Of a stretch of 64,000 nt of DNA, positions 35,807-44,820 are shown in pieces. The translations under genes and the position numbers were made by a program. The DNA lies in the NCBI GenBank assembly GCA_028819845.1, contig JAPPKS010000029.1, forward strand, positions 199,332-263,331, given 5' to 3'. Source of the DNA: Candidatus Poribacteria bacterium. Its GTDB lineage: Bacteria > Poribacteria > WGA-4E > PCPOR2b. Position 1 is the first letter of the stretch. Every line of letters starts with the position of its first letter. The notes under the pieces are model-generated. The model saw nothing but the letters and a program-made list of their open reading frames with translations. It searched no databases and was not told the origin of the DNA.

Positions 35807-38062
35807 ATGGACGACACACCAAATAAGCCACCTCGGTTTTCAGACAAACAATTCGCATTAACGCTCTCGGCAATTTTCTTGGTTGCCGGTGCAGTCGTCG
35901 CATGGAATCATGAGATGTGGCGGGACGAGATGCAAGCCTGGTTGATTGCGCGGGATGCGCCGTCCGTGTTTGAGCTCTTCAATATTCTAAAGAGATATGA
36001 AGGGCATCCCAGCGTATGGCACCTCGGGCTATATGTGCTCCAGTTCTTCACCAGCTCGCCGATAATTATGCAGCCCTACCATCTGCTGATCGCCGCAACG
36101 ACAATCTTTGTGCTTGCGAGTTACTCACCCTTCACGCGCCTGCAAAAGACACTCTTCGCGTTCGGCTATTTTCCTTTCTATGAGTATGGCATCATCTGTA
36201 GAAATTACGCAATCGGCATATTGTTGCTGTTCCTCTTCTGCACACTCTTCACCCGCTGGAAGAAAAAATTCCCGCTTGTCGCCTTAATTCTTTTTGTGCT
36301 CGCGCACACCAGCGTTCACGCCCTAATCATCGTAATATCCATCGCGCTGCTCTTATTTTTGGAATTACTCGTTAACTCGGACCGTCCGAATCGATTGCAC
36401 ATCGGCATCGGCTTTGCATTGATACTAACTGGAATAATCACCGCCATTTACCAGATCGCGCCCGCCGCGGACCAAGGCACTCGGCCCGGATGGACGACCA
36501 ATTTCGACTGGCATCACCTGCAGAACACCCTAAATTTAATTCCAAGGGCTTTTTACGCTATACCCCGCTCTATGCTGCATTTTTGGAATACCAATTTCTT
36601 AGATCCAATTCCGTCGTCAGCCCAAGTAAAACTTGCCCTGTCGCTGCTCACATTGCTTTTCCTCTTTTTACTGTTACTCCGAAAACCGACGGTGCTTATG
36701 ATGTATCTTTGCGGGACGACCGGGCTATTGGCGTTCTTTTATACCAAATATTTCGGATCAGTCAGGCATCACGGCTTCCTTTTTATGCTGTTTATCGCCG
36801 CCGTATGGATATCGCATTATAGCTACGAAGCCAAACGGCTGCCGAATGCATTGAAGACAATCAGTTGGGGGTTGGCGAAGGCTTTCAACATTGTGTTCGT
36901 ATTCATCCTCATCATTCATTGTGTTGGCGGCGTTACTGCAGCCAGGCTTGAGTTAATCCATCCCTTCTCCAACGGCAAGGCTGTCGCCGAATTCATCATA
37001 GATGAAGAGCTGGATGACATGTTAATCGCGGGCGTCGCGCCGGACGACCTGACACTGGAAGTTCTCGGATATCTGGAGAAGGACGAGTTTTTCTATCCCC
37101 GCAGCGAGCGGTTTGGTTCTTTTGGCGTTTGGGACATGGCATGGCGGAACGGGAGAAGTCTGCAAATCGGCGATGTGTTGCGAAGAGTTCAGCAGTTAGC
37201 GGAAGAAAAGGGAGAGGATATCTTGTTAGTCTCGGCTCGTCCGCTGCCCGATGAAATGCAGCGCAGTATTCCTATAGTATCGGCGCCCTTGGAGATTGGC
37301 AGAGCTGAAGCAGGCCACTATTTCATAGGAGGGGTAGATGAAATCTTCATCGCAAAACGAGTTCTTTCACAAGAGGAAATTGCCGCACACTATAATGGGG
37401 GTGTAGCCGCAATTGCAGCGGCGGGAGCCGAGGTCATTCTGGCGATGCCATTTGAAGAAGGCGAGGGGGCAGTAACCAAAGACCACTCGCCGCACGGCAA
37501 TCGCGGCGCACTGCATGGAGGCGCGAACTGGAGCAAAGGCAAGTTTGGCGGTGCACTCACCTTGGATGGTACCGCTTGGGTGGAAATCGGAAACAACCCG
37601 CAGCTAGAGTTAAATCACACAGATTTTACGATTGCGCTGTGGGCGTACTTTGCGTCGAATGGCGTGCACGGACTAATCGGAAAGTCTGAAGGCCCCGGTG
37701 AACGGAATAAATGGTGGCTCATGAACCGGCCTTCGGCGTCGCCGGGCGGCGAGATTTCGTTTCACCTCAATTGGCCCCACAGGACGGGACTCTGGATTGG
37801 AACACCCCGGCGTGGCGAGATTAACCGATGGCATCAGATTGTGCTCGTCAAGAGCGGTAACAAGTACAACTTCTATGTCGATGGTCAACTGATTGGCGCT
37901 GTTCCGGACCCCTTGGTACATATGCCGCCTCCGGGATATAAACTCACGCAAATCAAACGGTTCGCCCCAGCGGTAATCGGCGGTGAAGTGCCGCAATACT
38001 GCGTGTACCGATTGTCGTTACCCGCTAGACCAGAGAATCAAAAGGTAGGCGAGGGCGAATAA
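35807..38062 (+). CDS. Polytopic glycosyltransferase-like membrane protein fused to LamG pieces
   Basis: 751 residues. Residues 1-390 hold about nine to eleven hydrophobic helices. The RDEMQAWLIAR loop after the first helix is typical of GT-C-type, DUF2029-like membrane proteins of polysaccharide pathways. Residues about 400-495 are a soluble domain. From about 500 the sequence switches to LamG/concanavalin-type material: first a fragment that looks like the C-terminal edge of a LamG domain (FIGGVDEIFIAKRVLSQEEI), then a nearly complete LamG domain (VILAMPFEEGEGAVTKDHSP to VIGGEVPQYCVYRL) whose own end seems truncated. Adjacent to an SLBB exporter. Confidence 0.75.
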   Translation: MDDTPNKPPRFSDKQFALTLSAIFLVAGAVVAWNHEMWRDEMQAWLIARDAPSVFELFNILKRYEGHPSVWHLGLYVLQFFTSSPIIMQPYHLLIAATTIFVLASYSPFTRLQKTLFAFGYFPFYEYGIICRNYAIGILLLFLFCTLFTRWKKKFPLVALILFVLAHTSVHALIIVISIALLLFLELLVNSDRPNRLHIGIGFALILTGIITAIYQIAPAADQGTRPGWTTNFDWHHLQNTLNLIPRAFYAIPRSMLHFWNTNFLDPIPSSAQVKLALSLLTLLFLFLLLLRKPTVLMMYLCGTTGLLAFFYTKYFGSVRHHGFLFMLFIAAVWISHYSYEAKRLPNALKTISWGLAKAFNIVFVFILIIHCVGGVTAARLELIHPFSNGKAVAEFIIDEELDDMLIAGVAPDDLTLEVLGYLEKDEFFYPRSERFGSFGVWDMAWRNGRSLQIGDVLRRVQQLAEEKGEDILLVSARPLPDEMQRSIPIVSAPLEIGRAEAGHYFIGGVDEIFIAKRVLSQEEIAAHYNGGVAAIAAAGAEVILAMPFEEGEGAVTKDHSPHGNRGALHGGANWSKGKFGGALTLDGTAWVEIGNNPQLELNHTDFTIALWAYFASNGVHGLIGKSEGPGERNKWWLMNRPSASPGGEISFHLNWPHRTGLWIGTPRRGEINRWHQIVLVKSGNKYNFYVDGQLIGAVPDPLVHMPPPGYKLTQIKRFAPAVIGGEVPQYCVYRLSLPARPENQKVGEGE

Positions 38063-38084
38063 TTGAATCGGAAGAAGGGAGTTT

Positions 38085-38155
38085 CGGTAGGTGCGGTTTC
38101 CGACCGCACCGACGCACTGGGTACACAGCGTTCGGTTAGGAAACCGCACCAACCG
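38085..38155. repeat. Large inverted repeat between convergent genes
   Basis: A 17-base arm at 38085-38101 (CGGTAGGTGCGGTTTCC) pairs with 38139-38155 with one mismatch; the inner 12 bases are perfect. The centre holds a second partial ACCGCACC. No T-run follows, so it is more likely a repeat element than a terminator. Confidence 0.6.
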
Positions 38156-38228
38156 CAGCGCGCAAAATATTGTGGGATTTACTAGAGGGAATATTTGAAT
38201 CGGCGGGGAGAGCGTGGGGCAATGCTGT

Positions 38229-38516
38229 TTACTTTCGGTATCGAATCTCGCCGTGAACTTCGACGGAGTCCACAATTGCCATGATGACTGCGTCAACCGG
38301 TTTGTCTTGGGTCGTGTTTGTTTGACGCGCAGAACTGCCGGCAGCGGTGAGAACCGTTTCGCCGATGCCGGCGCCAACCGCATCAACAGCTACAGTATAG
38401 CGGCTGAGCAAATTGCCGTCAAGATTCGACTCTTGGACAATCAATAACTTGCTGCCGACTAATTTCTCATCTTTGCGCGTCGCAACCACCGTACCCACGA
38501 CTTTGCCGAGCGTCAT
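38229..38516 (-). CDS. EutN/CcmL-family microcompartment vertex protein
   Basis: 95 residues, the length of pentameric BMC-P shell proteins that cap bacterial microcompartment vertices. MTLGKVVGTVVATRKDEKLVGSKLLIVQ and VAVDAVGAGIGETVLTAAGSSAR are family hallmarks, followed by KPVDAVIMAIVDSVEV. AAAGGGA precedes the ATG. No BMC-H or BMC-T shell gene, encapsulated enzyme or other microcompartment gene lies in this window, so it is an orphan here. Confidence 0.93.
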   Translation of the reverse strand: MTLGKVVGTVVATRKDEKLVGSKLLIVQESNLDGNLLSRYTVAVDAVGAGIGETVLTAAGSSARQTNTTQDKPVDAVIMAIVDSVEVHGEIRYRK

Positions 38517-38764
38517 CCGAAAAATCCCTTTACGGCTAGTTGATACCGTCCGCAGAATTTTGAGGCAATTCTACTTGAGTATGTTAAACTGAATACGCCT
38601 AAAAGTCAAGTCTTATTATCGCTTCGCTCATTGCTAAATAACCCAAGTTCCGCTGCGTAATTTGCAACCCACTTGCTGCCGAAACCGGGTTGCAGTTAAC
38701 GCTTGAAAACATAGGTTTACGTATAATTTCGCACCAAAAAAACTTTACGTCAATAGGAGTTCTT

Positions 38765-39754
38765 ATGCAAAAACATACAGGCGTCATTTGTGGAATGTTA
38801 ATTTTTCTGATTGCACTGACAAGCTGGGGCGATGCTGCCGGTGAATTCAAAGTGGCGTTGCTCACACCGGGATCCATCAGCGACGCCGGGTGGAATGCGC
38901 TCGCATACGACGGCCTCAAACTGATTGAAACGGAGCTTGGCGCTGAAGTGAGTCACGTCGAAAGCAGAACACCTTCTGAATGGGAGGAACACTTCCGATT
39001 TTACGCCGAAAAGGGTTTCAATCTCGTCATCGGACACGGATTTGAGTATCAGGAAGCCGCGAAGGCGGTTTCCCCCGATTTCCCGAACGCCGTATTTGTC
39101 ACAACTTCCGGCAGTACTGTGCTGAAAAATGTCGCATCAATTGTCTTCGAGCTTGAAGAGGCGACCTATCTCTTGGGAATCATTTCCGGGATGATGACGC
39201 AAACCGGCAAAATTGGCCTGGTTGGGGGCATGAATATTCCGCCCATTAAGAGCACCTTTCTTGCGTTCGAGGAAGGAGCGAAATCCGTGAATCCCGACAT
39301 TAAAATCTCTCGCTCTTATGTGGGCGATTGGGAAAATATAAGCAAGGCAAAGGAGTTAGCGCTGTCTCAAATTGCGGAAGGCACCGACTTCATCTTCCAT
39401 AACGCCGACGCTGCCGGGCAGGGTGTTTTCCACGCTGTCGAAGAGAGCCGCAAAGCCGGTAAGGACATCTACGCTTACGGCTCTAACCGCAATCAAAACC
39501 ACATCGCTCCGGACGCGATTCTTGCAAGCGCTGTCATTGATACGAAGGTTTTTGTGCACGTCGCAAATCTTGTCAAAACCGGAAAATTTGAACCCAAGGT
39601 TATGCTCCTCGGAATGGCTGAAGATGAGATGGTGAAACTCGTTTACAATCCGAAGCTGAAAGATCGCGTGCCAAAAGCCGTTACTGACAAAGTTGAGGAA
39701 ACCCGGCAGATGATTCTCGCGGGATCATTCAAAGCGCCAAGAGTGAAGTTTTAG
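38765..39754 (+). CDS. BMP-family substrate-binding protein
   Basis: 329 residues from ATG 38765, with AGGAG seven bases upstream. A signal peptide (GMLIFLIALTSWGDAAG) is followed by a periplasmic-binding-protein fold of the basic membrane protein (PnrA/Med) family: FKVALLTPGSISDAGWNALAYDGL, GHGFEYQEAAKAVSPDFPN, IGLVGGMNIPPIKS. Such proteins deliver nucleosides or similar ligands to ABC importers. No permease or ATPase gene is adjacent, so the importer must be elsewhere or the protein acts as a sensor. Confidence 0.9.
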   Translation: MQKHTGVICGMLIFLIALTSWGDAAGEFKVALLTPGSISDAGWNALAYDGLKLIETELGAEVSHVESRTPSEWEEHFRFYAEKGFNLVIGHGFEYQEAAKAVSPDFPNAVFVTTSGSTVLKNVASIVFELEEATYLLGIISGMMTQTGKIGLVGGMNIPPIKSTFLAFEEGAKSVNPDIKISRSYVGDWENISKAKELALSQIAEGTDFIFHNADAAGQGVFHAVEESRKAGKDIYAYGSNRNQNHIAPDAILASAVIDTKVFVHVANLVKTGKFEPKVMLLGMAEDEMVKLVYNPKLKDRVPKAVTDKVEETRQMILAGSFKAPRVKF

Positions 39755-39827
39755 TTCATTGCCGCGTCCAAAAATTGGTTTAGCACCCTTCCTTCCGCTC
39801 AACTAGTCAATAAAAATCTGTGTGTCA

Positions 39828-40781
39828 TTAGAACCCAAGCTGTTTGTCCACGATATTCTTCAAGGGTTCACCATTCAGGTATCGCTTCAGGTTTTCGCAA
39901 AAGAACTCCGCTGCGCGGCGTACACGATGCTGCGACCTACCCGCTACATGCGGGGTAAGAAGTACACCGTCCATATCCCACAGCGGGCTGTCCTTTGGCA
40001 ACGGTTCAACTTCAGTTACATCCAACCCTGCGCCGGCAATCTTCCCCGCCTTGAGCGCCTTAATAAGTGCAGGCTCGTCAACAATCTTGCCGCGGGCGAC
40101 ATTGATAAGATAGGCGGTCGGCTTCATCAGCGCTAAGTTGTCCGCATTGATAAGGTGATAGGTCTCCTCGGTGAGCGGGCAAGCAATCATCACCACATCT
40201 GAGCGGCGCATCAACTCCGGGAGCTGGTCAATCGGCATCAATTCATCGACAAAATCCAGCTTATCCTGCCGGTATGCATCTACTGCAATGATACGCATGT
40301 CAAATCCTTTGCCGCGTTTCGCCATATGTATTCCAAATCCACCCAATCCAATGATACCGAGCGTTAATCCGCCAATCTCAATCAATTGATTTGGCTTACG
40401 CCATTCATGTTTGGTGTGGTTGACGGCGGCGCCCTTTATATCGCGCGTTAAACCGAGCAATAGCGCGAAAGCATGCTCTGCCGCATGCGATCCATACACG
40501 CCCGCCACGCTGGTCAAGACAACCTCACTATTTTTTAACGCGGGATACAGTTGAGCGTCCATCCCCGCGCTGTGGCTTTGAATCCATTTGAGTTGTGTCA
40601 AATAGGGGAATGTCTCTTCAAGACAGTTTCCAAAATAAACCTGCGCGTCCCCGCCCGTTTGGATAATCTCTTCTTGTGAACGTGGAAAGACAACAGTATG
40701 CTCTCCGCCGGCTGCCTCGCGGATGAGTTGGTGCAGCCGCTCGTTTAACACGTACACGCTAACATCAACAAGAATCTTCAT
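39828..40781 (-). CDS. D-2-hydroxyacid dehydrogenase family protein
   Basis: 317 residues. The Rossmann motif GLGGFG lies at 145-150 with D168 (IIAVDAY) to bind the NAD ribose. The catalytic triad is R230 (NVARGKIVDE), E259 (DVTEVEPLP) and H278 (LTPHVAG). This is the formate/glycerate dehydrogenase superfamily; the substrate (glyoxylate, glycerate or similar) cannot be told. It faces the BMP gene convergently. Confidence 0.9.
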   Translation of the reverse strand: MKILVDVSVYVLNERLHQLIREAAGGEHTVVFPRSQEEIIQTGGDAQVYFGNCLEETFPYLTQLKWIQSHSAGMDAQLYPALKNSEVVLTSVAGVYGSHAAEHAFALLLGLTRDIKGAAVNHTKHEWRKPNQLIEIGGLTLGIIGLGGFGIHMAKRGKGFDMRIIAVDAYRQDKLDFVDELMPIDQLPELMRRSDVVMIACPLTEETYHLINADNLALMKPTAYLINVARGKIVDEPALIKALKAGKIAGAGLDVTEVEPLPKDSPLWDMDGVLLTPHVAGRSQHRVRRAAEFFCENLKRYLNGEPLKNIVDKQLGF

Positions 40782-41420
40782 TCGGTTTAGTTCCTTTCAA
40801 AACTCAATAACGCCAAAAAACTTGGCAATCATAGCCTTTGCTGCCAGTGCTAATTTCACGCCCATATCTGCGATTGAGGGAATTGCGCGATTGCGTTGCC
40901 GACCGCATCTCGTCGAAAACACATACGATATTCCAAAAATTGAACTTTATGATAGCCGACCGATTCTATCACAAGCGCACGAATCCGTCAAGCCGTGAAA
41001 CCGCCCACATTAGCTGGCAACAAACCTGACTTATTTGACGGGATTAATGCATTTTTGCAAAGGTCAAGTTTAGCGCAGACTCTCTCGTTCCTTAGCTCCT
41101 TTTCCCCGGCGGCGCAGAAGGCAACTTGAAACTGAGTTTTTTCTTGAAAACTCAGTTTCTTTAACTGTGTCTAAACCATCGCCGTGACTGATAAAGGATA
41201 TTCGAATTTCCGCCTGCACCAAAGAGTGTAATTTCCAAGTGTGATTCTACGGTTTTCATTGCTAATTCACCCGGCATAGAGATATAATAGGAATCCTCGA
41301 GCGTTGAAAAATTTAACCGTTCCTCTTTCTCACCCGCGATGGAAAACGGTAGGAGTCAAGAAACTCCCTCTTAATTTTACAGAATTGGAAATGCTGTACT
41401 AACCACGGGAGATGACATAA
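40782..41420. other. Intergenic with one palindromic repeat
   Basis: About 640 bases between divergent genes. It holds copy 3 of the GAAACYRAG palindrome. No gene or RNA was recognised. Confidence 0.5.
41129..41160. repeat. Dispersed GAAACYRAG palindrome, copy 3
   Basis: GAAACTGAGTTTT and AAAACTCAGTTTC form a perfect 13-base inverted repeat around TTCTTG. Both arms differ from copies 1 and 2 at paired positions, and ATCGCCGT again follows downstream. Confidence 0.8.
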
Positions 41421-42221
41421 ATGAAACCCTCAACTAACATTCATGCATTTATCAGCGTTGCTATCCTATATGCCGCAATTCTCTCGGCACCCGGTAATGC
41501 CGCTATCGACCCAGAAACCACGGTGGCGGTCTGGCTCTTTAACGAGGGCGAGGGGAATGAAGTCAAGGACGAGACAGATAACCCTGCAAACCTGAAGGGA
41601 GTGTTAAAAGGCAGGGAAATTACGTGGATTAAAGGTGTCTACGGTAACGCGGTAAATCTCGGAGTAGATGGCGATGTCGTAGCTGTTTCCGCGGCTTTCG
41701 GCGACGAGGCTGCTCCCACGGAAGAGATTACAATCGTGGCATGGATTCGTTGGAATCCTAAAGCCAACACAGATCTCTTTTTCTTCGTTCCGCCTGAACC
41801 CTGGGATAACCGAATTGCAGTGCATTTTCCATGGGGCGCGGACGGTATTGCATGGCAGTTTGGCAGGCCAATGGCAAACTTAAACGCCCCGATGCCAAAA
41901 AACTTTGAGGATGATTGGCATCACGTTGCGTTTACCGGTTCCGGTAAGAAAATGGCGATTTGGATTGATGGCAAAATTGTCTCCGAAAGGGCCGGCGTGA
42001 CTCCCTTCGTACGCGGAAATAACCGCGCTTGGCATATCGGCGGTCGAGCCGGCACCACTTTCGAGGGCGGCGTTGACGAGGTGGCGGTTTTTAATGTGGT
42101 CTTAACCCAAGCAGATATCAAAGTAATAAAAGACAGGGGACTCAGTCATGCCGTCGGATTAGCCGTCGATCCATCAGGCAAACTCACGACAGCTTGGGGC
42201 AACATTAAATCACGCGATTAA
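41421..42221 (+). CDS. Exported LamG-domain protein
   Basis: 266 residues. A signal peptide (VAILYAAILSAPGNAA) is followed by one LamG_3/concanavalin-like domain: VAVWLFNEGEGNEVKDETDNP, YGNAVNLGVDG, ITIVAWIRW, DWHHVAFTGSGKKMAIWIDGK, GGVDEVAVFNVVLTQADIK. The tail ends PSGKLTTAWGNIKSRD. Such domains bind carbohydrate or protein. The gene stands alone, with GGGAG before the ATG. Confidence 0.88.
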   Translation: MKPSTNIHAFISVAILYAAILSAPGNAAIDPETTVAVWLFNEGEGNEVKDETDNPANLKGVLKGREITWIKGVYGNAVNLGVDGDVVAVSAAFGDEAAPTEEITIVAWIRWNPKANTDLFFFVPPEPWDNRIAVHFPWGADGIAWQFGRPMANLNAPMPKNFEDDWHHVAFTGSGKKMAIWIDGKIVSERAGVTPFVRGNNRAWHIGGRAGTTFEGGVDEVAVFNVVLTQADIKVIKDRGLSHAVGLAVDPSGKLTTAWGNIKSRD

Positions 42222-42331
42222 CCGTGCGAAATTCTTCTATGATGACGGATGCTTTCGTGCGAAAACCAGACAGAATAGACTTACTCCTAAAACTCATGCC
42301 TTGTTGGTTCTAGCTGCAGCAACATCATAAC

Positions 42332-43099
42332 ATGGACGTATTTGACGCAATCGCCCGCCGCAGGAGCTATCGCAAAGAGTTTCGGAAGGAACCCATCGCT
42401 CAATCCGATATGGATAGGCTCATTGAAGCTGCGCGGTGGGCGCCTTCCCCGTTTAATGTCCAACCGTGGGAGTTGCTCATAATCCGAGAAACGCAGGGCA
42501 AAAATGCGATCGCCGACCTTACCGAACGGTGCATCATTGAGCAGTTCAAGAATGCGAAGTTTCTTGATGACAACAGCCGCTGGATGCGCTTGACGGAGGA
42601 TGAGTGGCATGAACACGGCGACGGAATTCTCCTCGCAGATCATGTTGACCTGCCGCCAATCTTACTGGAAGATCCAAAAAAACTCGCGCCGCTCCTCAAG
42701 AACGCAAAACACTTGAGCGTCTTGGGGCATCTGGGCGCTGGGCGAAAACCTGCGGAAACAATCTCCAACCTCATTCGAAACTCCCCCCTGTTAATGCTGG
42801 TATTGATGGATTGTAGAAAACGTCCGCCGGGGGACGGCGGGCGGCGCTGGATGTCGCTGAGCATGGGAGCCATGATTCAAAACCTACTGTTAGCCGCGGC
42901 AGCGCTTGAAATTGGCACTCAGTTCATCAGCGCACCCCTGGAACGTCACGGGGATTGCGAACAGATTCGCCAGATTTTCAACATTCCTTCCAACTACGAA
43001 GTCGTCAGCCTATTGCGGCTGGGATATGCGGAGTCAATGCCTGCAAAGTCCGTACGTTTGGGTGCATCCGCATTTGTTAAACATGAAAAATTCAAGTGA
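42332..43099 (+). CDS. Nitroreductase family protein
   Basis: 255 residues. The FMN-binding N-terminus MDVFDAIARRRSYRKEFRKE with RWAPSPFNVQPWELLIIRE is characteristic of the nitroreductase superfamily. WMSLSMGAMIQNLLLAAAALEIGTQF is the family core helix. It is somewhat longer than typical members because of an insert near 75-125. The natural substrate is unknown. The next gene, encoding a rhodanese, begins 15 bases after the stop. Confidence 0.88.
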   Translation: MDVFDAIARRRSYRKEFRKEPIAQSDMDRLIEAARWAPSPFNVQPWELLIIRETQGKNAIADLTERCIIEQFKNAKFLDDNSRWMRLTEDEWHEHGDGILLADHVDLPPILLEDPKKLAPLLKNAKHLSVLGHLGAGRKPAETISNLIRNSPLLMLVLMDCRKRPPGDGGRRWMSLSMGAMIQNLLLAAAALEIGTQFISAPLERHGDCEQIRQIFNIPSNYEVVSLLRLGYAESMPAKSVRLGASAFVKHEKFK

Positions 43100-43114
43100 A
43101 AGGTAGAAACAAGC

Positions 43115-43516
43115 TTGAAAGATTCAATAAATCACGCGCAATCAACGCAATCCGCAGAAGCACAGACGTCCGAATCCGCACAGGGTTTTGAACCGGAAAA
43201 ACACGAAATCTCGGTTCATGAGCTCAAGCAGAAACGCGATCGAAATGAACCGATTGTGTTGCTTGATGTTCGCGAGCAGGACGAGTACGAAATTGTCCAT
43301 TTTGAAGACGCGCTTTTAATCCCCGTCAACGAGTTGCCCCAGCAGGCGCATCGGCTTGATAGAGACAGCGAAATCGTCATCCATTGCCATAAAGGGATGC
43401 GAAGCATGTACGCGGCGGCCTACTTATATCAACTCGGGTATCGGAACGTTAAGAGTTTAACCGGTGGGATAGATCAATGGGCGATTGAGATTGATTCGAC
43501 ACTGAACCGCTACTGA
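43115..43516 (+). CDS. Rhodanese-domain protein
   Basis: 133 residues from a TTG start, 15 bases after the nitroreductase gene, with AAAGGT upstream. A polar N-terminus of about 30 residues is followed by a single rhodanese domain: VHELKQKRDRNEPIVLLDVRE, then HFEDALLIPVNELP. The active-site loop is CHKGMRS with catalytic C91, and the C-terminus is SLTGGIDQWAIEID. It probably carries persulphide sulphur. Likely co-transcribed with the nitroreductase. Confidence 0.88.
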   Translation: MKDSINHAQSTQSAEAQTSESAQGFEPEKHEISVHELKQKRDRNEPIVLLDVREQDEYEIVHFEDALLIPVNELPQQAHRLDRDSEIVIHCHKGMRSMYAAAYLYQLGYRNVKSLTGGIDQWAIEIDSTLNRY

Positions 43517-43565
43517 ACTGAATGGCCTCCGGCATGCATCGCCGCCTTCGTCCAGTGCGCTGAAT

Positions 43566-44795
43566 CTATGCTGCTTGCGCATCATAACATACCCTCCCGC
43601 CGACTACGGTTAGCAGATTACAAGCGGATTCATCAAAAATTTGCGCCATGACAGGTTGCCCGCTGTTCGGAAGTTCGATGGCGATAAAGTCTGCCTGCCA
43701 CCCTTTTTCTAACTTCCCGACTTGATTCAATCGAAGCCCGCGTCCACCGTTAATTGTCGCCATGTTTAGAAGCGTTTCTGGTGGAAGGCATTCCCACGCT
43801 TTGCCCAAGAATCTAAGTTCATCAAGCATGCTTAAGGACCAGTTACTGGCGAGGCTGTCTGTTCCAATAGCCACGTTTACACCGGCTGCAAACAGTCGCA
43901 AAAGCGGATGATTGGTATGGTAAAAGTAGTGATGGCTGCGTGGGCAAAATACAACGGACGCACCGCTGTCCGCAAGCGTCCGAATATCTTCGTCTGTCAG
44001 GTAGTTACAATGCGCTAAAAGCGGACGCATTTCTAACACGCCAAGTGCCTTCATGTGCTGCACCGGTGTCCGATTCGGTGGCCGCCAGTCTTCCATTGAA
44101 ATCTGTAAAGCTTCGAGCAAATCAGCGAACACACCCGTCCCCGCCGCCAAAAACTCAATCTCCGATTCGGTTTCTGACAAATGCGTGCAAAACGGTAATT
44201 CGCGGGAAAACGCGAGTTCACAACAGTGTCGGTAAAGGGTGTCAGCCGAGGAATACGGGGCGTGAGGCGACACACCGTACGTTAAGATAGAATCCGGCTT
44301 CGGCGCAGTTTCGATATGTGAGTCAATCCGCCGAACTCCCATCCGCGACCGTTCCGGTGAAAATCCCGTCGTCTCAAAAAATAGCACTTTCCGGATGGGT
44401 GCGTCTTTGAGGGTTTGTACAGATTGTCCAAATCCATGAATGTCGCCGACGGTAGTTGTCCCTCCCGCCAAACTCATCTGCACGCCGCTTTGGATCGCAC
44501 GGTCAACCCATGCCTTGTCTGACTGCTGATTGCTAACAATTTGCAGCAGCCATTCCGTAAGCTGCGGCGTCCGCTCAACAAACGCACCGTGGTTGGTCAA
44601 CTCAAGATGGGTGTGGCTGTTTACCAATCCCGGTAGGATGGTTGCCTCGCCCAAATCTCGTATAGGGCCTGCTCCCGTGCGTCGAAGTGCTGAATACCTG
44701 CCTACATCCACAATCTCCGACCCGTGAATCGCAACGGCGCCGTTTTCGATAATCTGTCTGCTATTTGGTAGGATATACTTCGCACGGAAAATCAC
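43566..44795 (-). CDS. Amidohydrolase, TRZ/ATZ/MtaD-like deaminase
   Basis: 409 residues of the metal-dependent amidohydrolase superfamily. Metal ligands are seen in NSHTHLELT (H61, H63), GVSPHAPYSS (about 187), THLSETESEI (about 212) and GTDSLASN (aspartate near 308). These are the motifs of S-adenosylhomocysteine/5'-methylthioadenosine deaminases and aminodeoxyfutalosine deaminases. The exact substrate is uncertain. It is separated by 25 bases from the PhyH gene upstream and may share its transcript. Confidence 0.87.
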   Translation of the reverse strand: MIFRAKYILPNSRQIIENGAVAIHGSEIVDVGRYSALRRTGAGPIRDLGEATILPGLVNSHTHLELTNHGAFVERTPQLTEWLLQIVSNQQSDKAWVDRAIQSGVQMSLAGGTTTVGDIHGFGQSVQTLKDAPIRKVLFFETTGFSPERSRMGVRRIDSHIETAPKPDSILTYGVSPHAPYSSADTLYRHCCELAFSRELPFCTHLSETESEIEFLAAGTGVFADLLEALQISMEDWRPPNRTPVQHMKALGVLEMRPLLAHCNYLTDEDIRTLADSGASVVFCPRSHHYFYHTNHPLLRLFAAGVNVAIGTDSLASNWSLSMLDELRFLGKAWECLPPETLLNMATINGGRGLRLNQVGKLEKGWQADFIAIELPNSGQPVMAQIFDESACNLLTVVGGRVCYDAQAA

Positions 44796-44820
44796 CCGAT
44801 GTTCTTCACCCTAGTCTCTG

